From: Natrarchaeobius halalkaliphilus
GTDB lineage: Archaea > Halobacteriota > Halobacteria > Halobacteriales > Natrialbaceae
NCBI RefSeq assembly: GCF_003841485.1
Contig: NZ_REFY01000007.1
Location: forward strand, 124,001 to 188,000
Reading direction: 5' to 3'
Length of the DNA stretch: 64,000 nucleotides
Part shown: piece by piece, positions 54,263 through 62,271 of the stretch
Layout: each line of letters begins with the position of its first letter
Position numbering within the stretch: position 1 is the first letter of the stretch
Translations under genes and position numbers: made by a program
Notes under the pieces: generated by a model
The model's database searches: none
The model's input: the letters and a program-made list of their open reading frames with translations, nothing else
What the model was told of the DNA's origin: nothing

Positions 54263-54393
54263 GCTCAACGCCGACATAGAACTCGTATGTTTCGTATACT
54301 ATCGTCCAGTGTCAGATTGGACATATTGAGACGATTCGAAAACGAGCGTTCACCGGAAAGGGTGAGAGATTAGCAACGTACCGGCTGAAATTG

Positions 54394-55608
54394 TTAATCG
54401 ACCGTATCGGCCAGAACGTCCTTGACAACTTTCGGATTTTCGAGGAGCGTGTGCTCGGTGTAACTTCCCTCGGCACTGCCGCCGCTGTGTCTGGACTGTT
54501 CTATGACATCGAGAAAGGCGTGTTCTTTCAAGAGATCTCGAACTCGGCGAAGAGAAAGGGCATCGGTGCCTTCCTGGCGACAGATCTGTTCGTAAACATC
54601 GTAGACCCGAGTGGTTCGAAAGCCGTCGTTCTCGTGAGAGAGATCGTCAGCGCAGTGTTCGAGAGAGAGAACGGTCAACGCCTGGAGTGCATAGCGTGAA
54701 TGTGGCGTTGATCCTCGAATGAGTTCACGGAACCGGTCGACTTCTGCACGCTCCCGGGCCTGGACGACGAAATCTTCGCGAACGGTGTCCGCTCCGTTCG
54801 CCTGTGCGATCTCGCCGGCGTATCGAAGAATGTCGATCGCCTTTCGCGCGTCGCCGTGTTCACGCGCTGCTAGAGCAGCTGCACGTGGAATAACGCCGTC
54901 CTCGAGAACGGCTTCCCGGAAAGCGTCGCTACGTGCGGTCATTATCTGATTGAGTTGACTCGCGTTGTACGGCGGGAACACGAACTCCCGTTCACAGAGA
55001 CTGGATTTGACGCGCTCGTCCATCCGGTCTTTGTATTTGATCTTGTTACTGATACCCATAACACCGATCTTGCACTCCGTCACTTTCCCAGCCTCGCCGG
55101 CACGAGAGAGCTGCATCAAAATCGCGTCGTCCTCGAGTTTATCGATTTCATCGAGGATAATCAGCGCTACGTCGTACTCCTTATCGAGGATCCGCCAGAG
55201 GCGTTTGTAGTACGTCGCCGTACTAATTCCCTTGTCGGGAATGTAGATTTCGGTATCGTCCGTGTTGACGGAACTTGCGATCGTCTGTGCGGCCTGGGTT
55301 TCGGTCGTGTCCTGTGCACAATCGACGTACGCGAAGACGGCCTCCACGCCCTCCTCTTCAGCTGTACTTACGAGACGTCTCGAGACGTACTTCGCACAGA
55401 GTGATTTTCCCGTTCCCGTCTTGCCGTAGATCAACACGTTGCTCGGACTCTGTCCGAAGATAGCCGGATTCACCGCGTTGGCTAACTGTCCGATCTCTTC
55501 GTCGCGACCCACGATTCTTCCCTCCTCTGGAAGGTGGCTAATCTCGAGGAGTTCCTTGTTGACGAAAATCGGATCCGTACGAATAAACAGATCATCGGAG
55601 TCGGACAT
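54394..55608 (-). CDS. orc1/cdc6: Orc1/Cdc6 family replication initiator
   Basis: A 404-residue AAA+ origin-binding protein. Walker A is IYGKTGTGKSLCAKYV, Walker B is ALIILDEIDKLEDD, sensor 1 is VMGISNKIKYKDRMDERV, and a C-terminal winged helix (from about residue 300, YALQALTVLSLEH) binds origin DNA. A Met at 55620 in the same frame is possible but overlaps an ORB site. The gene lies at the edge of an origin with nine ORB repeats, its likely binding sites. In haloarchaea each origin usually has its own adjacent orc gene. Confidence 0.94.
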   Translation of the reverse strand: MSDSDDLFIRTDPIFVNKELLEISHLPEEGRIVGRDEEIGQLANAVNPAIFGQSPSNVLIYGKTGTGKSLCAKYVSRRLVSTAEEEGVEAVFAYVDCAQDTTETQAAQTIASSVNTDDTEIYIPDKGISTATYYKRLWRILDKEYDVALIILDEIDKLEDDAILMQLSRAGEAGKVTECKIGVMGISNKIKYKDRMDERVKSSLCEREFVFPPYNASQLNQIMTARSDAFREAVLEDGVIPRAAALAAREHGDARKAIDILRYAGEIAQANGADTVREDFVVQARERAEVDRFRELIRGSTPHSRYALQALTVLSLEHCADDLSHENDGFRTTRVYDVYEQICRQEGTDALSLRRVRDLLKEHAFLDVIEQSRHSGGSAEGSYTEHTLLENPKVVKDVLADTVD

Positions 55609-57013
55609 GTACTTGGACACCGTGTTTCCGGTGAATTATCTTGAGCGTTTCGACGCACACACACACACCGGGTTTCCGGTGAAAGTGGGTGCGAAGGTGG
55701 GAAGGGTGGAGTTGAAACGGGGGTTCCGATCGAGATCAAGATAGGTCACCACGGACAACCCAAAATTCGATAGCGAGTTTCCATCAGGAGTTACTAACCG
55801 TAACCGTAACTACGATCGCCCGTAACCCTACAACAGCAATCGTGCGTTCCTGGAAGAGAGTCGGATCTCTTCAGGACTTCGTGAGAAACACTCGAGAGAA
55901 CACGTGATTCAAAAGGACCCCAGTTCATCTGGAGAACCGATTGAAGGATCGATATTCGATCCCTTTGTCTTTAGTAGAAGTCAATGGACTATTGGTTCTA
56001 CGCTTATATATATTTATGGGCTATGGATGTTATTCAATGAACGTTCACTGAATAATATCATGTGAAGAAACGATTTTCTGTTCGGCAGTTGCTTCCAACC
56101 CGTATTCTCTCTGAAATACGCTGTCTTAGAACACTCTCTCTGTTGACCTTCTCATTTCTTTCGGAGATTATGGTTTCCCTGAAGACCACCAATCTCGTAT
56201 TATGCACACCCAGCTTCTCACCGTTTCACCGGAAATCCGGTGTGTGTGTGCGCTGGTTACTTTTTCTTATCTCTGGAATTGGATTGTTCGGGTTGTGATC
56301 TGGATTCACCGGAAACCCGGTGTGTTCTCGTGCTAGTGCAGCGAGTCTCGTATCCTCGTATCACTCCAGTGGCATGGACGTCCACACTCCTCTCGATATA
56401 GTAGCCATTTCGAGCCAGTGTATATCTGACCGCACGGCGACTGTGCGATCAGTGTGTTTTTAAGCAGCGAGAGAATTCCGCCGGTCACGACGGGCGAGGA
56501 TGTCACCAGCCGAGCAGTGACGTCCTCGTTCACCGGAAATGGGGTGTGTTCGTCGTCCAATCTCATTCGCATGGAGCTGGTTTTCCACCGGAAATAGGGT
56601 GTGTCTTTTCCTTCGAGAACCGAGTGCAGTACCGGTATTCCACCGGAAATTCGGTGTGCTTCCGGTTTCGTATTCGTTGACTCGAGTGGCACGTTCGTCG
56701 TACAATCGCCATACGTATGTCCCAGCATGTGCTTGTGTCGTAGCCGCAATCCAGACCGGAGGCGTGTAGTTGTCATTCGAATTGGCTGCGTGATGTTGTC
56801 GTGCGTTTCAGAGGCCCCCTCTCGTTTTGGATACGAATTGATTATCAACGCGCTCGTCTTCACCGGAAATCAGGTGTGCGTTCGCTTGACGATCGGAGTT
56901 TCTCTCCACTCGAGTGTGATCTCTCCTCTTTTTATTACTCCCCGTCACTGCGTTCGGATGTCTTGACCGACTCCAACGGGATGTCACATCCACTTCACCG
57001 GAAACTCGGTGTG
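55609..57013. other. Replication origin with nine ORB repeats and AT-rich unwinding region
   Basis: The noncoding stretch upstream of orc1/cdc6 holds nine copies of an ORB-like element, consensus TTCACCGGAAANNNGGTGTG. Two are inverted near the gene (55617-55635, 55664-55683). Seven are direct at 56225-56244, 56305-56324, 56529-56548, 56584-56603, 56639-56658, 56859-56878 and 56994-57013. Between the two sets lies an AT-rich tract (about 55975-56175), the likely duplex unwinding element. ORBs of opposite direction around an AT-rich core next to an orc gene are the standard layout of haloarchaeal origins. No true genes lie here. Confidence 0.88.
56030..56055. promoter_or_regulatory. 26-base palindrome in the origin's AT-rich core
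   Basis: Arms TTATTCA and TGAATAA flank TGAACGTTCA, itself a perfect palindrome; only one base pair of the whole 26 is mismatched. It lies centrally in the putative unwinding region and is not an ORB. Confidence 0.6.
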
Positions 57014-57239
57014 TGCGCGAGCCATCCGTTTCGGCGTACCGGAGCTGTCCGAGTGTGACGGCCCTATACCTCATCATCTGATCGCATGATCGCTGTGTGA
57101 CAGTTGCGTCGCTCGTCGTCGATATGTGGACCGTGGTCGGACGATTGCTACCGTGGGACCGTTATCTTCAGATGGCCATAGCTATCTCGAGCGCCGTAAA
57201 AATCAGTGTAGTTGGCACTATCGCTACCCGCTCTCGACA

Positions 57240-58499
57240 CTACGAGGTTTTCGCGACGCCGCCCCGGTCTCCGGTAGCATCGCCGTCGGCCAGGATATCC
57301 GGATTGATATCGATATCGAATATCTCCTCCGGAAGCGAGACCGTTACGCACGTGTTCGGCAGGTCGACGATTCCTGCGATACGACTCTCTACTGGTGCCG
57401 TACTCAGGATCATGTAGGCCTGCTCTTCGCTGTATCCGAAGTTCGTCATGTAGTCGATCGCATCGAGACAGGCCCGACGCATGCCGACGTTGGCGTTCTT
57501 GTAATGTTGCTTTCCGTCCTCGTCTACGGAGTACCCTTCGAAGACGACGTAGTCGGAGAAGTCCGGATCCATATATCCCGGCTTGAACATGGCGTAATCG
57601 GTTCCCATTTTCTCCATTCCGTCTTTGATGACGTCGACCTTCAGGTCGACCCAGCCAGCCATTTCGATCGCACCACAGAACGTGATCTCTCCATCTCCCT
57701 GTGAGAAGTGGAGGTCTCCGGTGATGAAGTTCGCTCCATCGACGAACACGGGGAGGTACACTCGAGAGCCTCGCCCGAGGTTCTTGATGTCACAGTTGCC
57801 CGCGTTCTCTCGAGGTGGGATCGTTCGGGCCGCCTCCTCTGCGGCCTCTTCTGCGTCGTCGTCGTCCATTCCTCCCAGTAGAACGTCGTTGGATTCGGGT
57901 GGCAACGCGAGCGGTGGCTGCTCTTCGCGCGTCTCGTGATTGACGGCCGTTTCCGCGTCGGGTCCGCGTTCGATGAGCGCTCGTTCGCGCTCGTTCCACT
58001 CCTCTAAGAGTTCGTGGGACGGTGCCGTCCCGAGAATACCGGGATGAGCACAGCCAGGGAATCGAACATCGTCGATGTGTCGGCTACTGGCGATTACACC
58101 ATCTAGCTCCCAGATACTTTTGCGAGCCTCGGGGAAGTGATCCGTGAGGAATCCACCACCGTTTTCTTTGTCGAAAATAGCGTTGAATCCCCACTCGTGG
58201 TCGGGGAACGCACCGAGATCGAGTATGTCGACGATGAGGATATCTCCCGGTTCGGCCCCCGTAACCTCGAACGGACCGCTCAAGTGGTGGTTCGGGTCGA
58301 GCGCCATGTCCCGAATATCGTTGGCGCTGTCGTCGTTGTTTACCTGTCCTCCGGTCCAGTCCATGCATTCGATTCGAACCTTTTCTCCTGGATCGATCGA
58401 TGCGACTGGCGGGACGTCGGGATGCCATCGATTGACGATCGGGTCCGGTTGCTCATCCGGCGGTGCCTCTGTGTCTACCTCAAAGACTGTCTCCGGCAT
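57240..58499 (-). CDS. Formamidase/acetamidase
   Basis: A 419-residue FmdA_AmdA family amidohydrolase that splits formamide or acetamide to ammonia and the acid. Blocks include CMDWTGGQVNNDDSANDIRD, LSGPFEVTGAEPGDILIVDI, GCAHPGILGTAPSHELL, GNCDIKNLGRGSRVYLPVFV and GDLHFSQGDGEITFCGAIEM. A TATA box (AATATAAATAG, minus strand, 58527-58537) lies about 33 bases upstream. It is divergent from an AmiS/UreI-type channel gene, which fits amide uptake followed by hydrolysis for nitrogen. Confidence 0.94.
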   Translation of the reverse strand: MPETVFEVDTEAPPDEQPDPIVNRWHPDVPPVASIDPGEKVRIECMDWTGGQVNNDDSANDIRDMALDPNHHLSGPFEVTGAEPGDILIVDILDLGAFPDHEWGFNAIFDKENGGGFLTDHFPEARKSIWELDGVIASSRHIDDVRFPGCAHPGILGTAPSHELLEEWNERERALIERGPDAETAVNHETREEQPPLALPPESNDVLLGGMDDDDAEEAAEEAARTIPPRENAGNCDIKNLGRGSRVYLPVFVDGANFITGDLHFSQGDGEITFCGAIEMAGWVDLKVDVIKDGMEKMGTDYAMFKPGYMDPDFSDYVVFEGYSVDEDGKQHYKNANVGMRRACLDAIDYMTNFGYSEEQAYMILSTAPVESRIAGIVDLPNTCVTVSLPEEIFDIDINPDILADGDATGDRGGVAKTS

Positions 58500-58965
58500 G
58501 GTGCATGTTCACTGTTCACTTCCCCCTATTTATATTTGTATGTTGAGATTTCGTCATAACTCCCCTTGAGCGATCTTTCATCCCTCTTCTTTACATAATA
58601 TGGAATGTTAATTAGTTCGCGGAACACTCGGTTTCCACTCCATGATATGTTAACCAATCAATCGAGCACTCCAGTAGCTAACTATCCGGGTGGCTATTCC
58701 GGTCGATTGCATTCCAGTCGATCGACTATCTCGCTGGGTGCTGCGGGTGGCTGAGCGTTACAGAAGAGAGTTTCAGTTACCAACTCATGATTTGGTAATC
58801 CCCTTCATTGTATACGTCGGCGTTACTCTCTGTGGGTAAATTATAAGTAATGTTGTTCCATGTGTTCAATTGACATGCGGCCAGATTCATCCAGTCGACA
58901 GCGAATCGTGTGGGCGCTCGAACAGACACCGTCGGGAGGATCCGAGGTCGAACGGAGGGAAGATC
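58500..58965. promoter_or_regulatory. Divergent promoter region of formamidase and amide channel genes
   Basis: The 466-base gap holds the formamidase TATA box at 58527-58537 and a plus-strand AAATTATAAG at 58838-58847 about 120 bases before the channel ATG, predicting a leader of about 95 bases. A purine-rich GGAGGGA ribosome site lies just before that ATG, which fits a leadered mRNA. No gene is seen. Confidence 0.5.
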
Positions 58966-59484
58966 ATGGTCTATAGTGTTCTTGGAATGGGGCTCCTGTT
59001 CGTCGGCGGTGTCCTGTTCGTAAACGGGATATGGCTACTCGGCCGTGGCTCCGACGAAGACGTCGCCGTTTTCAACTTCCTTACAGGACTAATAACGTTC
59101 TTGATCGTGCTCTGGTGGGGGTTCGGTGACGGCTCAGCTGGTACTCCGTTCGATGCGGCCGGTACGATGTTATTTTCCTTCACGTATCTGTGGCTCGGCG
59201 CGAACGCCTACCGCGGCGTTGCCGATCAGCGGTCGTTCGGCTGGTACTGTGCGTTCGTTGCGATCGTTGCCATCCCGACGGGCTACCTCGTTCTTTTGGA
59301 CGGCGATCTCGGACTCACCGCCCTGTGGTGGGTCTGGGCTGCACTCTGGGCGTCCTTTTTCCTGCTGTTAGGATTACAACGAGACGAATACACGGCTCCA
59401 GTCGGTTGGTTCACGGCGCTCGTCGGCGTTGTTACGGCCGTCTCGGGATATCTCATGGCTGCCGGATTCTGGCCCTGGGCCTGA
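58966..59484 (+). CDS. AmiS/UreI family amide or urea channel
   Basis: A 172-residue protein with six membrane helices. It starts MVYSVLGMGLLFVGGVLFVN and carries FLTGLITFLIVLWWGF, TMLFSFTYLWLGAN and the loop motif YRGVADQRSFGWYC typical of AmiS/UreI channels. The start was chosen for the GGAGGGA site upstream and the immediate first helix; the longer frame to 58870 is polar. It would let formamide, acetamide or urea enter the cell for the divergent formamidase. Confidence 0.9.
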   Translation: MVYSVLGMGLLFVGGVLFVNGIWLLGRGSDEDVAVFNFLTGLITFLIVLWWGFGDGSAGTPFDAAGTMLFSFTYLWLGANAYRGVADQRSFGWYCAFVAIVAIPTGYLVLLDGDLGLTALWWVWAALWASFFLLLGLQRDEYTAPVGWFTALVGVVTAVSGYLMAAGFWPWA

Positions 59485-59498
59485 GGTATCCAGGCTGG

Positions 59499-61427
59499 TC
59501 AGGCCAGCGATTCCTCGGCGTACACCCGATCGTACGACTCCGGTAATACCGCGGCGTCTTCGTGTAATAACGCGAGTACGAGATACTCAACATGGGATCG
59601 GAAATAGTCGATGAGTTCTGCGATCCGGTCTGCGTCGATCGCTTCGAGGGAATCCAGCAGTATCATCGGAACGACTTCCTGAACATCGTGGGTCAGGTAG
59701 CCGGCCAGCGCCACGACGAGTCCGACGACCTCTCGTTCACTTTCGCTCAGGTGCGTCACCTCGTCTTCGTAGGCGGTTCCGTCGTCGTCCGTTCGAACGA
59801 TGTGCAGCGGAAACGTCGTCTTATCGTCGTGCGTTCGCCGCTCGATCCAGACCCGCTCGATGTTCTCGTACGCGAGACGATCCAGAACCGCTTCACTGTG
59901 CGTGTTGAACGTCTCGATGACGTCTCTTTCAATGGTTTCGGCGCGCGATCGGAGCGAGGTAATGCGCTCCGTGATATCTCCACGACGTGTCTCGAGATCA
60001 GTTGACTTGCTTACCCGGTACTCGATTTCGGTAATTTCGTCTTCGAGCTCACGGAGTTCCTGTTCGGTCTGTCCCCGATTGTACTCCAGTTCGCTCAGTC
60101 GTTCGTAGTCGCTGTGGGTTTCGTCTGCGATGGTGTCTATCGACTCGAGCGTCTCCCGGTGTTCGGAAACCTCCTCACGCAAGCGATCTGCCTTTTTCGC
60201 CAGCGTTTCGATCGACTCGGATCGTCGCTCGAGTTCGCGTTCGAGATCCGCCTTGCGCGATCGGAGCTCCTGGCGTTTTTCCATCCGGCGCTGGATGGAG
60301 TCGTATCGAGAGCGTCGTTCCGCGAGCGTTTCTCGAAGTTCTTCGCGTTCGTTTCGTTTGGATTCGACCAGTCGTTCCAGTTCGTCGAGACGAGCCGTGA
60401 TCGCTTGGCGCTCGATGTCGCTACCACAGGTCCAACACTCGATGGATTGACTCATCGGATCCAGACGATCGATCGTTTCGTCGCTGACGGCGAGTTCGGA
60501 TACGATCTTGCTCTCTCCGTCCAGCACCTGTCTGTTTTGGGACCGAATCGTCGAGAGTTCGGTGATCGTTTTCGAGAGCTCCGATTCGCGTCCCTGGAGT
60601 CGTTCGATCTCTCCCTGGATTTCGCGCTGTTTAGCTTCGCGAACGTCGATCTCGGAAAGTGATTCCTGGACGGTCTCGAGTTCGCCCGCTAACTCGTCGC
60701 GAATCGATCGTTGTGTTTCCAGTTCGGATTTCGTCTCCTCTCGGTGTATCCGGAGCTCTTCGATCCGTTCGAGTACGGATTCTGCGTGCTCGACGTTTTC
60801 GTCGTCGCTCGCTTCTGGCTCGAGTTGGCTTCGGACGGCGTCGAGGTTCGCTGTGATCTCCTCGAGGCGGTTCTCGAGTTCGGTTCGCTTTTGTTCGAGC
60901 GCCGGCAGTCGTTTTCGATCGCGTTCGATTTCGTTCAACTGTTCGTCTAGCTGCGTACGCTCGGACTGGAGTTCGTTGATCTGTCGCGTCAACGTCTCCG
61001 TGTCGATCGGAGCGAGCAGGAGATCAGCGAGCTCGTCGCCCGCCCTGACCGCACGCCTGAGGGCGTTGTCTTCGAGTAGGCACACGAAGAGGTCGATCAG
61101 TTCGTCGGCGTCGCTGTAGGTGTTCCCTTCGGTTCGAACGCCAGTTTGGGTCCGCTCGTATCGTCGTTCGTAGGTCTCCCCACCGATAGTCATCGAAACG
61201 TGGCCGCGATCTGCGTCCCGTTTCAGTACGCCTGCCGTCCCTCCGAGTCCCCCGGCTGCGGCTCGAAGCAACGACGTTCGGTTAGTCGCGTTTTGACCGG
61301 TGAGAATCGTTACACCCGGGGATAGGCGTAGATCAGTCGAATCGATTCCACCGACGTTCGTGACCTCGATAGATACTTCGGAGGATGATGAGGCGAACTG
61401 TTCCTCTCGATCGTTACTGCTCTCCAT
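59499..61427 (-). CDS. Archaea-specific SMC-related coiled-coil ATPase (Sph-like), partner of RdfA
   Basis: A 642-residue Rad50/SMC-like protein. The N-terminal head has an altered Walker A (LTGQNATNRTSLLRA), with Arg where Lys is normal. Two long coiled coils flank a CWTCG zinc-hook-like turn (about residue 330). The C-terminal head has the signature-like HLSESEREVVGLVVALAGY and a Walker B-like MILLDSLEAIDADR. Haloarchaeal relatives share the Lys-less loop from memory. It is divergent from rdfA, with a 129-base shared promoter gap. In Haloferax such a gene lies beside rdfA, which decides rod shape. Confidence 0.88.
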   Translation of the reverse strand: MESSNDREEQFASSSSEVSIEVTNVGGIDSTDLRLSPGVTILTGQNATNRTSLLRAAAGGLGGTAGVLKRDADRGHVSMTIGGETYERRYERTQTGVRTEGNTYSDADELIDLFVCLLEDNALRRAVRAGDELADLLLAPIDTETLTRQINELQSERTQLDEQLNEIERDRKRLPALEQKRTELENRLEEITANLDAVRSQLEPEASDDENVEHAESVLERIEELRIHREETKSELETQRSIRDELAGELETVQESLSEIDVREAKQREIQGEIERLQGRESELSKTITELSTIRSQNRQVLDGESKIVSELAVSDETIDRLDPMSQSIECWTCGSDIERQAITARLDELERLVESKRNEREELRETLAERRSRYDSIQRRMEKRQELRSRKADLERELERRSESIETLAKKADRLREEVSEHRETLESIDTIADETHSDYERLSELEYNRGQTEQELRELEDEITEIEYRVSKSTDLETRRGDITERITSLRSRAETIERDVIETFNTHSEAVLDRLAYENIERVWIERRTHDDKTTFPLHIVRTDDDGTAYEDEVTHLSESEREVVGLVVALAGYLTHDVQEVVPMILLDSLEAIDADRIAELIDYFRSHVEYLVLALLHEDAAVLPESYDRVYAEESLA

Positions 61428-61556
61428 ATAATTACCCGTAGTATAGCGCCCATCTCTTTAAATGATTTGCTTGGTACGGTACGCTGGCAAGCCCGACGAT
61501 GATCTGTTGTCGGCGTAACCGGAACTGGTTTTTCATCCGCGTTCGAACACGACTGT

Positions 61557-62219
61557 ATGGATCAGGGTACGAACCTCCCTCACGAGGGCGACGCGGATCC
61601 GACGGAGCCTACTGATTGCTGTAAGGTGGGACGAGTCGCTCTGGCGTTCGACGTTACCGAGGCCGTCACTCAGCTCGCACGCGATCGACGTAGCGGCGAT
61701 AGTTATCGAACGCTCGCAGAACAGTTCAACAAAGATTTGATCGAGAGCGCGCTGGAACGTGCCGATATCGAGAGCGACCGATCAATTCACGCGGCGTTGG
61801 TCGGGGACGATATCGCGACCGAAGTGTATCGCCTCTTTCGAACTGATAGTGACTCCGACGTCCGTCGAGCGGAGGTCCGTGCCCGGCTTTCCGATGCGGG
61901 AGTCGACGTCGATCGTCTCGAGTCCGCGCTCGTGTCTCACGTGACGATCCGGTCGCACCTCACGGAGTGTGTGACCGTCGAGGTCGACGAGTCACCACCT
62001 TCGTTCGAACGAACCGTCAACACCACGCAGTGGGCTCATACGCGCGCATCGAACGTCATCCAGAGCACGCTCGATCGGGCAGTCGATCACGGTCACCTTC
62101 GGACCGGCCCACTCGAAGCCGAGCTATCGGTACGGGTAACGTGTACGGTGTGTGGCGATTCGTTCTATCTCACGGACCTGCTCGACCAGCGACGCTGCTC
62201 GTGTCATCACGATCGATGA
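61557..62219 (+). CDS. rdfA: Rod-determining factor RdfA-like protein
   Basis: A 220-residue soluble protein. CCKVGRVALAFDVTEAVTQL opens the domain, followed by YRTLAEQFNKDLIESALERA, a helical middle and a C-terminal zinc-like site (VTCTVCGDSFYLTDLLDQRR, then CSC). This matches my memory of RdfA, a haloarchaeal cell-shape factor needed for rods in Haloferax, and the neighbour is the expected SMC-like protein. Several haloarchaea carry multiple copies. A plus-strand GTTTTTCAT near 61528 lies about 28 bases before the ATG. Confidence 0.78.
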   Translation: MDQGTNLPHEGDADPTEPTDCCKVGRVALAFDVTEAVTQLARDRRSGDSYRTLAEQFNKDLIESALERADIESDRSIHAALVGDDIATEVYRLFRTDSDSDVRRAEVRARLSDAGVDVDRLESALVSHVTIRSHLTECVTVEVDESPPSFERTVNTTQWAHTRASNVIQSTLDRAVDHGHLRTGPLEAELSVRVTCTVCGDSFYLTDLLDQRRCSCHHDR

Positions 62220-62271
62220 CCGCCGCCAAAATACTATATACTCATAGAGAATACGATTCACCGTCCTTGCG

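Noticed and set aside
55617-57013. Possible CRISPR array from the repeated CACCGGAAA units
   Set aside because: Spacing between units is irregular (55 to over 500 bases), two units are inverted, and no cas genes are near. The ORB origin explains them.
56062-57058. Short open frames inside the origin
   Set aside because: They run across the ORB repeats, have no start signals or family similarity, and are explained by the repeats themselves.
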